A stretch of 35,797 nt of DNA from Pseudomonadota bacterium (GTDB lineage: Bacteria; Pseudomonadota; Gammaproteobacteria; Steroidobacterales; Steroidobacteraceae), in the NCBI GenBank assembly GCA_023423065.1, contig JAFAGC010000031.1:1-35797 (forward strand), in the 5' to 3' direction. Below are positions 1 through 7,406 of the stretch, piece by piece. The notes under the pieces were generated by a model that searched no databases, was not told the DNA's origin, and worked only from the letters and a program-made list of their open reading frames with translations. A program made the position numbers and the translations under genes. Position 1 is the stretch's first letter. Each line of letters begins with the position of its first letter.

Positions 1-36
1 GGGATTAACCGCGCAGGGCTACGTTCGGCTAATCCC
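1..36 (-). terminator. Hairpin downstream of the yrfG-like gene (terminator or REP-like repeat)
   Basis: An 11-bp inverted repeat (arms 1-11 and 26-36, one mismatch, 14-nt loop) lies about 20 bp past the stop codon of the minus-strand nucleotidase gene. The arms begin and end with GGGATTA/TAATCCC. The window edge cuts off whatever follows on the minus strand, so a T-tract cannot be checked. It could be a terminator or one copy of a dispersed palindromic repeat. Confidence 0.4.
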
Positions 37-56
37 CACTTTTTACACCGGCACCA

Positions 57-740
57 CTATCCCCACCCGGCACTGACAAGATCCCACACCGCATCTACTG
101 CGGCGTGATCGGGGTGCTCGCGGCGTGAGCCTTTGGTGTCCCAGTGGCGGATGCCGTACACCCAGCGGATGCCGGCCCGCGACGCGGCTTCGAGCATCCT
201 GGAATTGTCGTCGGCGAACAGCGAGCGCGCGGGATCGAACCCGAAGCGCTCGACCGCCGCGCGCCAGAACCGGGGATCCTCTTTCGGCGCGCCGAACTCA
301 TGCGAGGACACCGCGCCATCCATGAAGTCGAGCACGCCGGTCTGCTCGTGTTTCACGGCGAGCGCGATGGGGTGCGAATTGGTGAGCAGCAGCAGGCGTT
401 TCCCGCTCTCGCGCATGCGCGCGAGGAAGTCCCGCGCGCCCGGCAGCCAGTCCACGTGCGAGCGCACTTCGCGGTGCAGCGCGCCGATGTCCACGCCGAG
501 CACCCGCGTCCAGTATTCGATGCAATACCAGTCGAGCGTGCCGCTGCGCTCGTCGAAACGGCGCGAGATCTCGGCGTACGCCGCGTGCAGGTCCATGCCC
601 TGGGCTACGGCATAGCGGTGCGGGACGAGATCGCGCCAGATGTGGTTGTCATAGGCCTGGTCGAGCAGCGTGCCGTCGAGATCCAGGCAAACGGTATCGA
701 TGGCCGGCCAATCGGGGCGCGGCGGCGGGTTTCGTGACAT
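57..740 (-). CDS. yrfG: HAD-family hydrolase, GMP/IMP nucleotidase YrfG-like
   Basis: The product is a 227-residue cytoplasmic phosphatase of the haloacid dehalogenase superfamily. Motif I is DLDGTLLD (D20 and D22, nucleophile and acid/base), motif II is LLLTNS (T120), the motif III lysine is K153 (APKED), and motif IV is FADDNS (D177, D178). The spacing and the helical cap between motifs I and II fit the YrfG group, which hydrolyses GMP and IMP to nucleosides; the substrate is inferred from family resemblance. An open frame continues upstream to 803, but the ATG at 740 is preferred: the extension would overlap the divergent PHP gene, and residue 1 then sits about 20 residues before motif I, as is usual. 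Only 25 bp separate it from the divergent PHP gene. Confidence 0.85.
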   Translation of the reverse strand: MSRNPPPRPDWPAIDTVCLDLDGTLLDQAYDNHIWRDLVPHRYAVAQGMDLHAAYAEISRRFDERSGTLDWYCIEYWTRVLGVDIGALHREVRSHVDWLPGARDFLARMRESGKRLLLLTNSHPIALAVKHEQTGVLDFMDGAVSSHEFGAPKEDPRFWRAAVERFGFDPARSLFADDNSRMLEAASRAGIRWVYGIRHWDTKGSRREHPDHAAVDAVWDLVSAGWG

Positions 741-748
741 GCGGGGCG

Positions 749-755
749 TATCATA
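749..755. promoter_or_regulatory. Candidate symmetric -10 element between divergent genes
   Basis: The 25-bp gap between the two divergent start codons (740 and 766) contains a near-palindromic GTATCATAC. It reads as TATCAT (749-754) on the plus strand and TATGAT (755-750) on the minus strand, both close to a sigma-70 -10 box. I see no convincing -35 hexamer on either side, and leaders would be only a few nucleotides long. This is a pattern-based suggestion. Confidence 0.35.
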
Positions 756-765
756 CGGGCCCCCG

Positions 766-1629
766 ATGGATACGGCCGCCGAACCTCTCGTCGATTTCCA
801 CACGCACAGTCACTACTCGGACGGCGTGCTCTCTCCGGCCGAGCTCGTCGAGCGTGCGCGGCAGCGGAACGTGGGCACGCTCGCGCTCACCGATCACGAC
901 ACCGTGGCGGGACTCGAGGAGGCGCGCGCCGCGAGCGCGGCCGCCGGCATCTGCTTCGTCGACGGGGCCGAGCTCTCCGCGAACTGGCGCGGTCAAACTA
1001 TTCACGTCGTGGGCCTGCAGCTCGACGCGAATCACGCCGGCCTCGGCGCGCATCTCGCGCGCGTACTCGAGCGCCGGCGTTCGCGCCTAAGGGAAATCGG
1101 AGAGCGCCTCGAGAAGCGCGCCCGACTACCCGGCCGCGCGCTCGCCGAGCAGGCCGCGACGACCACCGCGCCCACGCGACTGCACCTGGCGCGCGCGCTG
1201 GTCGCGCGCGGACACGCCCGCGACACGCAGGAAGCCTTCGATCGCTGGCTCAACAAGGACAAGGCCGGCCACGTCCCCGCCGAATGGCCCGCGTTCGCGG
1301 ACGTCATGAGCGTACTGGGCGACAGCGGCGCCGTGGCGGTGCTCGCGCATCCCCATCGTTATCGCCTGTCCGCCGGTGGCCTGCGCGAGCTGACCGCGGC
1401 GTTCGCGCAGGCGGGCGGCGCCGCGCTCGAGGCCAGCATGGCCGGCATGAGCCCGAACGACGCGGACCGCATCGCTTCGTTATGTCGCCGATTCAGCCTG
1501 CACGCGTCCATGGGCTCCGACTTCCACGACCCGTCGGTGCCGTGGAATCCCCTTGGCCGCTGGCTTAAGCTTGCGCCCGGCCTCACGCCGGTCACCCAGC
1601 GACTGTCGGTCACGCAAAGCCGCCGATGA
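766..1629 (+). CDS. PHP-domain phosphatase, YciV/TrpH (RNase AM) type
   Basis: A 287-residue PHP-domain metal-dependent phosphoesterase. Metal-binding motifs are visible in order: FHTHSHYSDG (H12, H14, D19), LTDHDT (D43, H44, D45), GAELS, an IHVVG histidine, AHPHRY near residue 190, and GSDFHD near residue 250. The family (E. coli YciV/RnaAM, Chromobacterium Cv1693) removes 5' nucleotides from short RNAs and dephosphorylates 3',5'-nucleoside bisphosphates, so a role in pAp or oligoribonucleotide turnover and rRNA 5' maturation is inferred. The ATG at 766 places the first His pair at residues 12-14; the frame open upstream to 670 lies antisense to the nucleotidase gene and was discarded. Its stop overlaps the next start (ATGA). 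Confidence 0.85.
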   Translation: MDTAAEPLVDFHTHSHYSDGVLSPAELVERARQRNVGTLALTDHDTVAGLEEARAASAAAGICFVDGAELSANWRGQTIHVVGLQLDANHAGLGAHLARVLERRRSRLREIGERLEKRARLPGRALAEQAATTTAPTRLHLARALVARGHARDTQEAFDRWLNKDKAGHVPAEWPAFADVMSVLGDSGAVAVLAHPHRYRLSAGGLRELTAAFAQAGGAALEASMAGMSPNDADRIASLCRRFSLHASMGSDFHDPSVPWNPLGRWLKLAPGLTPVTQRLSVTQSRR

Positions 1630-1856
1630 GCGAAATCGAAGATCAGGACAACGTCAATCGCGAGCTTTTCAAGAACGTTGAAAAGCTGAGGGAACTGCGG
1701 ATCGCCCACCGCGATCTGGACGAGGTCATCTCACGCCTGTCGCTCGACTTCCAGTCCGACCAGTTGCAGATCAAGCGCCTCAAGAAGCGCAAGCTCATGC
1801 TCAAGGATCAAATAACGCGGCTCGAGAGCGAGCTGATTCCCGATCTGAACGCCTGA
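1626..1856 (+). CDS. YdcH family (DUF465) small coiled-coil protein
   Basis: A 76-residue, highly charged, helical protein. The pattern HRDLDEVISRL followed by QLQIKRLKKRKLMLKDQI is the hallmark of the DUF465/YdcH family, whose members are short antiparallel coiled coils of unknown function. There is no signal peptide or membrane segment, so it is probably cytoplasmic. The ATG overlaps the stop of the PHP gene by 4 bp, which implies translational coupling. The pairing with a PHP phosphatase is an operon observation and does not define a function. Confidence 0.85.
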   Translation: MSEIEDQDNVNRELFKNVEKLRELRIAHRDLDEVISRLSLDFQSDQLQIKRLKKRKLMLKDQITRLESELIPDLNA

Positions 1857-1875
1857 CCCCAGGGCCCGACGCGAC

Positions 1876-3156
1876 GTGAAAAACCTCTTCGAGCAGCTCA
1901 CCACGCCGGAAATCATGGCCGAGGTGATCGCCGTCATCATGGCGGCGATCCTCGCCGTGGCCGTGTCGAGTTACATCAAGCGGTTCATGCGACCGCTCGC
2001 GGCGCGCTCCGATCTCGGCCGCTGGCCACGCCAGCTCATCATCGCGGGGATGGTGCTCGCGCCCTCGTTCCTCGGCATCGTGCTGATCCTCGGGGTGCGC
2101 GTGTTGTTCGACAGTTTCAACCTGCCGACCGCGCTCATCGATTCCGCCATGGGTCTCGTCACCGTGTTGTTGCTGGTGCGGATCGGCGTCCACGTGTTGT
2201 CGGTATCGCTCGGCCCGAACAGCTGGATCCGCGCCTGGGAGCTGCGCATCACGTTCGTGATCTGGGCCGCGATCGCGATGCAGATGCTCGGCTGGTTCGA
2301 AGGACTCGAACGCACGCTCGACGGCGTCGACCTCGTGCCGGGTCGCGCGAAGTTCAGCCTGTGGCAGCTGCTCAAGGGCATCGTGGTCCTCGCCGGATTC
2401 CTGATCGTGACGAGCCTCATCGCGCGCACCATCGAGCGCCGCGTGATGAAGCTCGAAGGCATCGCGATCTCGACGCGCATCGGCATCTCCAAGTTCACGA
2501 CCTTCGCGCTGCTCACGATCGGCGTGCTGCTCGGCATCAACGCCTCGGGCGTGGATCTCACGACGCTGACGGTGCTCACCGGTGCGATAGGCCTTGGCCT
2601 CGGTTTCGGCCTGCAGGCCATCACGAGCAATTTCGTCTCCGGCTTCGTGCTGCTGCTCGACAAGTCCATCAAGCCGGGCGACGTGATCAGTTTCACGGGA
2701 ACCACCGGCACCAGCACCGAGAACTTCGGCTGGGTGCAGGAACTGCGCGGCCGGTACATCGTCGTTCGCGACCGCGACGGCGTCGAAACACTGGTGCCGA
2801 ATCAGAACCTGATCACGAATTCGGTCATCAACTGGAGCTATTCTGACCAGCGCGTACGCATCCGGCTGCCGGTGATGGTGAGCTACAAGGACGACCCCGA
2901 GCTCGCGCTGCAGGTGCTGCTGGATGCCGCCGCGCACCACCCGCGCATCCTCAAGGATCCGGGCCCGGTGTCGCGACTCATGAGTTTCGAGAACTACGGC
3001 ATGCGTGTCGAAGTGCGCTTCTGGATTCGCGACCCGATGAACGGCGTGAACAACGTCCGTTCCGACGTGAATCGTGAAATCTGGCGTCTGTTCAAGAAGC
3101 ACGGGATCACGATCCCCGTGCAGCAGCACGACGTGCGGATGCTTCCGGCCGAGTGA
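1876..3156 (+). CDS. Mechanosensitive ion channel of the MscS family
   Basis: A 426-residue inner-membrane protein with a GTG start. Several N-terminal hydrophobic segments (around residues 15-33, 52-72, 92-110, 125-143 and 158-176) precede the pore-lining helix (GAIGLGLGFGLQ), then the conserved SNFVSGFVLL and IKPGDVI segments and the cytoplasmic beta and alpha/beta domains (LVPNQNLITNSVINWS; DVNREIWRLF near the end). MscS channels open under membrane tension to release osmolytes. It is longer than E. coli MscS (286 residues) because of extra N-terminal helices, placing it among the medium-size MscS-like proteins. It lies 19 bp after the ydcH-like gene and 10 bp before the arfB-like gene. 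No strong ribosome-binding site is seen. Confidence 0.9.
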   Translation: MKNLFEQLTTPEIMAEVIAVIMAAILAVAVSSYIKRFMRPLAARSDLGRWPRQLIIAGMVLAPSFLGIVLILGVRVLFDSFNLPTALIDSAMGLVTVLLLVRIGVHVLSVSLGPNSWIRAWELRITFVIWAAIAMQMLGWFEGLERTLDGVDLVPGRAKFSLWQLLKGIVVLAGFLIVTSLIARTIERRVMKLEGIAISTRIGISKFTTFALLTIGVLLGINASGVDLTTLTVLTGAIGLGLGFGLQAITSNFVSGFVLLLDKSIKPGDVISFTGTTGTSTENFGWVQELRGRYIVVRDRDGVETLVPNQNLITNSVINWSYSDQRVRIRLPVMVSYKDDPELALQVLLDAAAHHPRILKDPGPVSRLMSFENYGMRVEVRFWIRDPMNGVNNVRSDVNREIWRLFKKHGITIPVQQHDVRMLPAE

Positions 3157-3166
3157 GTTCGGCCCC

Positions 3167-3592
3167 ATGAGCCTGTTCGTCAGACCTGGACTCGAAATTC
3201 CGGATGCCGACCTCGAAGTCGCATTCATCCGGTCGGCCGGCCCCGGGGGCCAGAACGTCAACAAGGTGGCCTCGGCCGTGCAGTTGCGCTTCGCGCTCGA
3301 GCGCAACCGGACGCTGTCGCCTGACGTGAAGTCGCGGCTGCGTCAGCTCGCGGGCCAGCGCGTCACGGACGCGGGCGACCTGCTCATCGTCGCCCGCACC
3401 TCGCGCAGCCAGGAACACAATCGCCGCGACGCGGAATCGCGCCTGCTCGATCTCGTGCGGCGCGCGCTGGTCGCGCCGAAGAAACGTTTTGCCACGAAGC
3501 CCACGCGCGCGTCGAAAGAACGGCGTCTTTCATCGAAGGCGCGCAAGCAGTCGACGAAGCGGCTTCGCGGATCGGTTCGTTTGGACGATTGA
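3167..3592 (+). CDS. arfB: Peptidyl-tRNA hydrolase ArfB (YaeJ), ribosome rescue
   Basis: A 141-residue protein with the release-factor catalytic loop SAGPGGQNVNK (GGQ at residues 27-29) and a very basic C-terminal tail rich in Lys and Arg (PKKRF, KERRLSSKARK). This is the ArfB/YaeJ/ICT1 architecture: the tail enters the empty mRNA channel of a stalled ribosome while GGQ hydrolyses the peptidyl-tRNA. There is no codon-recognition domain, which separates it from RF1 and RF2. The ATG at 3167 gives the canonical N-terminus; the frame reading back into mscS was rejected. It is probably co-transcribed with mscS. Confidence 0.92.
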   Translation: MSLFVRPGLEIPDADLEVAFIRSAGPGGQNVNKVASAVQLRFALERNRTLSPDVKSRLRQLAGQRVTDAGDLLIVARTSRSQEHNRRDAESRLLDLVRRALVAPKKRFATKPTRASKERRLSSKARKQSTKRLRGSVRLDD

Positions 3593-3605
3593 GGTGTAGA
3601 GCAAC

Positions 3606-4364
3606 ATGATCGCCTGGCGCGAAAAGTTCGTCGCGTTCGGAGTTCACTTCCTTGCGACGCTGACGCTCGCGGCCTGTGCCGCGGCCCTGATCTTTCTCAT
3701 CTGGTATCCCCCGCCCTTCACGCGGATGCTCGGCGGAACGCAATTGTTCGTGCTGGTCGTGGGCATCGACCTGGCGCTCGGACCGCTGATCTCGCTGGTC
3801 ATCTACGACAGCCGCAAGTCGCGCCGCAAACTGGTCATGGACTACGTGATCGTCGGCGTGATCCAGATCGCCGCGATGATCTACGGCGCGTGGGTCATGT
3901 CCGCCGCAAGACCCGTGTACGTGGCCTTCGCGGTCGACCGCTTCGAGATCGTGCAGGCCCAGCAATTGACTCCCGAAGAGCTGTCCGCGGCGACCGACCC
4001 GAAGTACGCAACTCTGCCGTGGTTTGGTCCACGACGCGTATCGGTGGAGGTGCCGCAGAAGGACAAGATGGACGCGATGCTCCAGTCGATCGGCGGGGGC
4101 GCGGATATCCATCTTCGGCCGCGCTTCTACGCGCCGTTCGAGCAAGGGCTGCCGCAGATCCAGAAGCGCGCCAAGGAGATCCCGGTGCTCGAGGAGCGCC
4201 ACCCCGCCGCGAAAGCCGCGATCGAGGCGGCGCGTCGCGAGGCCGGCATTCCCGACGAGTACCAGCGCTGGCTACCGGTGCGTCATGCCAAGGGGTTCTG
4301 GACGGCGGTCATCGACACGCGCACCGGGCTTCCGGTGAGCTGGATCGATCTCGATCCGTACTGA
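3606..4364 (+). CDS. TfpX/TfpZ-like type IV pilin accessory protein
   Basis: A 252-residue inner-membrane protein with three hydrophobic helices in its first 100 residues (about 10-32, 41-62, 78-98) and a soluble, probably periplasmic, C-terminal region that ends DTRTGLPVSWIDLDPY. The pattern WYPPPF followed by GIDLALGPLISLVIYD and RPVYVAFAVDRFE is typical of the TfpX/TfpZ (FimB) group, which modulates assembly of particular type IV pilins. Those proteins usually sit beside a major pilin gene, but no pilin is visible here, so the partner must be elsewhere. The stop abuts the stop of the convergent gene with no spacer. Confidence 0.8.
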   Translation: MIAWREKFVAFGVHFLATLTLAACAAALIFLIWYPPPFTRMLGGTQLFVLVVGIDLALGPLISLVIYDSRKSRRKLVMDYVIVGVIQIAAMIYGAWVMSAARPVYVAFAVDRFEIVQAQQLTPEELSAATDPKYATLPWFGPRRVSVEVPQKDKMDAMLQSIGGGADIHLRPRFYAPFEQGLPQIQKRAKEIPVLEERHPAAKAAIEAARREAGIPDEYQRWLPVRHAKGFWTAVIDTRTGLPVSWIDLDPY

Positions 4365-4796
4365 TCAGCTCACGATGCGTGACGTGAGGGCGGCGCCGGT
4401 CCATTCGGCGCCGCTCTCGAAGATGATTCGCAGCGTCGACGCATCGGGTATGAGGCCGAGATAACCCTCGAGCGTGATGCCGTCCTGGCCATCGTGCGTG
4501 CGTATGCACAGCGAATCTTCGATGCGCTGCAGGGTGACGTTGTCGCCGTCGATCCCGGAACCGAGTCGCAACGCGACGCGCCCGCTCGTCCACCAGTCCT
4601 GTATCGAGGAGTTGCCCGAGCCCCGGCGCAACGAATAATCGTTGCTGGCCGGCGATTCGGCGGATTCCACGTCGTCGTTCTCTGCATCGATGCCGATGCG
4701 GAACTGCCCGCTGCGTTCCAGTTCGTCGAGATACTGCTCGGCCTCGGGGAGGTACATCGGGTCGAGCAACTTGGCGGCCTTGTTCGAATTCTTCAT
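4365..4796 (-). CDS. Small protein with an RTX-related (HCBP-related-like) module
   Basis: A 143-residue acidic protein with no signal peptide or membrane segment. The N-terminal 40 residues are helical and charged. From about residue 52 the pattern NDYSLRRGSGNSSIQDWW, VALRLGSGI, LCIRTHDGQDGITLEGYL and LRIIFESGAEWTGAAL resembles the haemolysin-type calcium-binding-related repeat unit (consensus: Y-F--G-G-D-I, then L-FG-GI, then a D-I-I--W segment, then I-FADGT-W). That module is usually found in tandem in large secreted RTX proteins; a single copy in a small cytoplasmic-looking protein is unusual. The resemblance is a reading of the pattern and could be coincidental. Function unknown. Confidence 0.65.
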   Translation of the reverse strand: MKNSNKAAKLLDPMYLPEAEQYLDELERSGQFRIGIDAENDDVESAESPASNDYSLRRGSGNSSIQDWWTSGRVALRLGSGIDGDNVTLQRIEDSLCIRTHDGQDGITLEGYLGLIPDASTLRIIFESGAEWTGAALTSRIVS

Positions 4797-4970
4797 TCCG
4801 TTCTCACCCGCGCGGTGGGAAGCGCGGCGTCGGGTCGACTTTCGCCAGAGCTCGCGCCCCTGTCCATAGGAACAGGACGACTCGTGCTCCGCGATTGTGC
4901 GAAAAGCCCACGAAGATTCGTGTTATGTCGCACCGGGATCGCGCAACTGGTTAGACGGGCAAGGGTTTCC

Positions 4971-4991
4971 CGCAAGCGCTCAGCGCTTGCG
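4971..4991 (-). other. Perfect hairpin with the MBL stop codon as its loop
   Basis: A 9-bp perfect inverted repeat (arms 4971-4979 and 4983-4991) has a 3-nt loop that is exactly the TGA stop of the metallo-beta-lactamase-fold gene (minus strand). The 3' arm encodes the basic tail of the protein. No T-tract follows, so it is not a standard intrinsic terminator; it may protect the mRNA end. Confidence 0.4.
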
Positions 4992-5912
4992 CCGCTTCTC
5001 GAGTGCGTTTTTCTGATCGACGTAGGCGCGGCCTATCCACTGCGGCGCATTGAAGTTCGTCCCGCCGTACTTCTCCTCGAACTCCTTCGTCGGCCGCGCC
5101 TCGACGACCTGCTCCTGCGTCTTGCCCGACTTCGTAAGCTTCGCGATGCGGTCGCGCACGGTGGCGAGCATGTCGCGATACGCCTGCAGCTCGGCCTTGT
5201 TGCCGATCGGACCGTGCCCGCGGATGACCTTGGTCTGTTCGTCGATCATCCCGAGCACTTTCTCCTGGGCCGCGATGTATCCGTCGAGCGTGCCGCCGTT
5301 GTTGCCGTCGATGAACGGGAACCCGCCGGTGAAGACGTCGCCCATGTGCACGATGTTGGCCTTGCGGAAGCGGATCACGATGTCGGTCTCGGTGTGCGCG
5401 TTCGGCAGGTGCGTGAATTCGAGGTCGTCGTCGTTGAAATGCAGCGTCGCGGAATCCGCGAACGTGACCACGGGCAGCGCCTCGCGCGCGCGCGCCGGAA
5501 TCGCCTGGTTGTTCGACGGATTGACCTGCGCGGCGCCCAACCGCTTGCGCACGTTCTCGTGCGCGATGATCACGGCGCCGGCCTTGCCGAAGCCGTCGTT
5601 GCCGCCGGTGTGATCGCCGTGCAGGTGCGTGTTGATCACGAAGCTCACGGGCTTCTCGGACAACAGCGCAACCGCCGCGCGGATCTTCGGCACCATGTCC
5701 GCGAACTGGTCGTCGATGATCGCCGCGCCATCCACGCCGACCGTGAGCCCGATGTTGCCGCCGCGGCCGAACAGCACATGGATGCCCGGGGCCACCTCGG
5801 CCGTTTCGATCTTGACGTCCGGTGCCGGCGTGGGAGCCTGCTGCGCGAGCGCGCCGGCGGCGTAGCCCGCCGCGACCAGTCCGAAAACCCATCGAGTGAT
5901 CCGCTGCTTCAT
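4980..5912 (-). CDS. Secreted metallo-beta-lactamase-fold hydrolase
   Basis: A 310-residue protein with a Sec signal peptide (hydrophobic 8-20, likely cleavage after ALA at 23). The zinc motif is THLHGDHTGGN (H96, H98, D100, H101), with further ligands probably H173 (NAHTETD), D192 (MGDVF) and H233 (RGHGPIG). The complete HxHxDH set predicts an active dinuclear hydrolase in the periplasm. The family includes lactonases, B3-like lactamases and esterases, and the substrate cannot be told from sequence. The C-terminus is strongly basic (EKRRKR). It lies 54 bp after the decarboxylase on the same strand and is probably the last gene of the RND block. Confidence 0.85.
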   Translation of the reverse strand: MKQRITRWVFGLVAAGYAAGALAQQAPTPAPDVKIETAEVAPGIHVLFGRGGNIGLTVGVDGAAIIDDQFADMVPKIRAAVALLSEKPVSFVINTHLHGDHTGGNDGFGKAGAVIIAHENVRKRLGAAQVNPSNNQAIPARAREALPVVTFADSATLHFNDDDLEFTHLPNAHTETDIVIRFRKANIVHMGDVFTGGFPFIDGNNGGTLDGYIAAQEKVLGMIDEQTKVIRGHGPIGNKAELQAYRDMLATVRDRIAKLTKSGKTQEQVVEARPTKEFEEKYGGTNFNAPQWIGRAYVDQKNALEKRRKR

Positions 5913-5966
5913 CGATCCTCTCCCTGGTGGATTCCTGTGGGTGACGTCGCGCCCCGGACGTATCCG

Positions 5967-7406
5967 TTAGTTTGCCGCCGGACTCGTCGCCTGGGCCGCC
6001 ATGCGCCGCATGAGCCTCCAGAGGCCCTCGACGTGTTCGTGTTCGGTCGCGGCCGAGCCGATCGAGACGCGCACCGCCCAGCGCCCGTCGATGAGCGCGG
6101 GCGTGAGGTAGGCCTCGCCCGAGTCGTTGACCGCCTGCGCCCAGGCGCGCGTATGCGCATCGATGGCCGCGGCGTCGAGGCCGGGCGGCTCGTGGCGCAC
6201 CACGAGCGTCTGCAGGCGCACGGGCGCCACGATTTTCCAGCGCGGTTCGCGCGCGATTTCGTCCGCCAGCCAGCGCGTCTGCGCGAGGTCGCGGCGGATG
6301 CGCGCCTGCAGGCCTTCCACGCCCTGGTCGCGGATCACGAACCACATCTTGAGTGCCCGCATGCGCCGGCCGAGCGGCACACCCCAGTCGCGGTAGTTCT
6401 TCACCTGGCCGTCGGCGGCCGTCTGCAGGTAGCTAGGATTGGTGGACATCACGCGCACGAGGAACTGCGCGTCGCGCACGTAGTAGGTCGAGCAGTCCAT
6501 CGAGACGCCCAGCCACTTGTGCGGGTTCACGACGAGGGAGTCCGCGCCCTCGATGCCGTCCCACAGTTCGCGGCACTCGGGCAGGATCATGGCGCTGCCG
6601 GCCATCGCGGCGTCGACGTGCAGCCAGAGCTCCTCGCGGCGTGCGACCTGCGCGATCGGGGCGAGCGGATCGAATGAGGTCGTCGCCGTCGTGCCGCAGG
6701 TGGCGACGATGGCGCATGGCTCCCGATCCGCCGCGCGGTCCTCGAGGATCGCCGCGGCCAGCGCATCGGGGCGCATGTCGAAGTTGTCGTCCACGGCCAC
6801 GACGCGCAGGTTCTCGCGGCCGAAACCCGCGAGCATCGCGGCCTTCTCGACCGAGCTGTGCGCCTGCGCGGTGAGGTAGATCATGAGCGGGCGCTGCTGG
6901 CCCTGCAGGCCGCCGCGCGTGGCCGCATGGTTCGACGCGCGTTCGCGCGCGCAGACCAGCGCGACGAAGGTCGCGGTCGAGGCGGTGTCCTGGATGACGC
7001 CGGACCAGCGCTCGGTGAGTCCGAGCATCTGCCGCCACCAGTCGAGGCACACTTCCTCGAGCTCGGTCAGTGCCGGGCTCGACTGCCAGTTGAGCCCCAA
7101 CTGACCGAGTCCCGTGCTCACGAAATCGCCCAGCACCGCGGCCGGCAGGCCGTTGGACGGGAAATAACCGTAGAAGCGCGGATCCTGCCAATGCGTGCAG
7201 GCCGGCAGGATCAATGCGTCGAGATCGCGCCGGATGGCTTCGAAGGCTTCGGGCTGTCGCGGCGGCTGTTTCGGCAGCGCCTCGCGCAGTGCGCCGGGCG
7301 CGGCGCGCGCCATCACCGGGAACTCGCCTCTCACCACCCGCTCGCGGTAATCCGCGATCCAGTCGACCAACTCGTGACCGGCGCGCCTGAATTCGTCGGG
7401 GGTCAT
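5967..7406 (-). CDS. PLP-dependent aromatic-L-amino-acid-type decarboxylase
   Basis: A 479-residue group II decarboxylase (fold type I). Visible features are the PLP-stacking histidine H183 in AHSSVEKA, D265 in LHVDAAMAGSA, the Schiff-base lysine K297 in VVNPHKWLG, and the active-site loop NYRDWGVPLGRR with Y338. In this family that loop tyrosine favours decarboxylation over aldehyde synthesis. The likely reaction is release of CO2 from tryptophan, tyrosine, phenylalanine or DOPA to give an amine; the substrate is not resolved. The ATG at 7406 overlaps the stop of the RND permease by 4 bp (ATGA). The longer frame to 8144 would lie wholly inside the permease gene and was rejected. Coupling of an amine-forming enzyme to a lipid-type exporter is unexpected. 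Confidence 0.88.
   Translation of the reverse strand: MTPDEFRRAGHELVDWIADYRERVVRGEFPVMARAAPGALREALPKQPPRQPEAFEAIRRDLDALILPACTHWQDPRFYGYFPSNGLPAAVLGDFVSTGLGQLGLNWQSSPALTELEEVCLDWWRQMLGLTERWSGVIQDTASTATFVALVCARERASNHAATRGGLQGQQRPLMIYLTAQAHSSVEKAAMLAGFGRENLRVVAVDDNFDMRPDALAAAILEDRAADREPCAIVATCGTTATTSFDPLAPIAQVARREELWLHVDAAMAGSAMILPECRELWDGIEGADSLVVNPHKWLGVSMDCSTYYVRDAQFLVRVMSTNPSYLQTAADGQVKNYRDWGVPLGRRMRALKMWFVIRDQGVEGLQARIRRDLAQTRWLADEIAREPRWKIVAPVRLQTLVVRHEPPGLDAAAIDAHTRAWAQAVNDSGEAYLTPALIDGRWAVRVSIGSAATEHEHVEGLWRLMRRMAAQATSPAAN

Noticed and set aside
1801..3306. A 501-residue open frame on the minus strand
   Set aside because: It is antisense to mscS and arfB and has the His/Arg/Glu/Asp-rich composition of a shadow frame.
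4494..6677. A 727-residue open frame on the plus strand
   Set aside because: It is antisense to the small RTX-like, MBL and decarboxylase genes, has Arg/His/Val-rich composition and no motifs; it is a shadow ORF caused by high GC.
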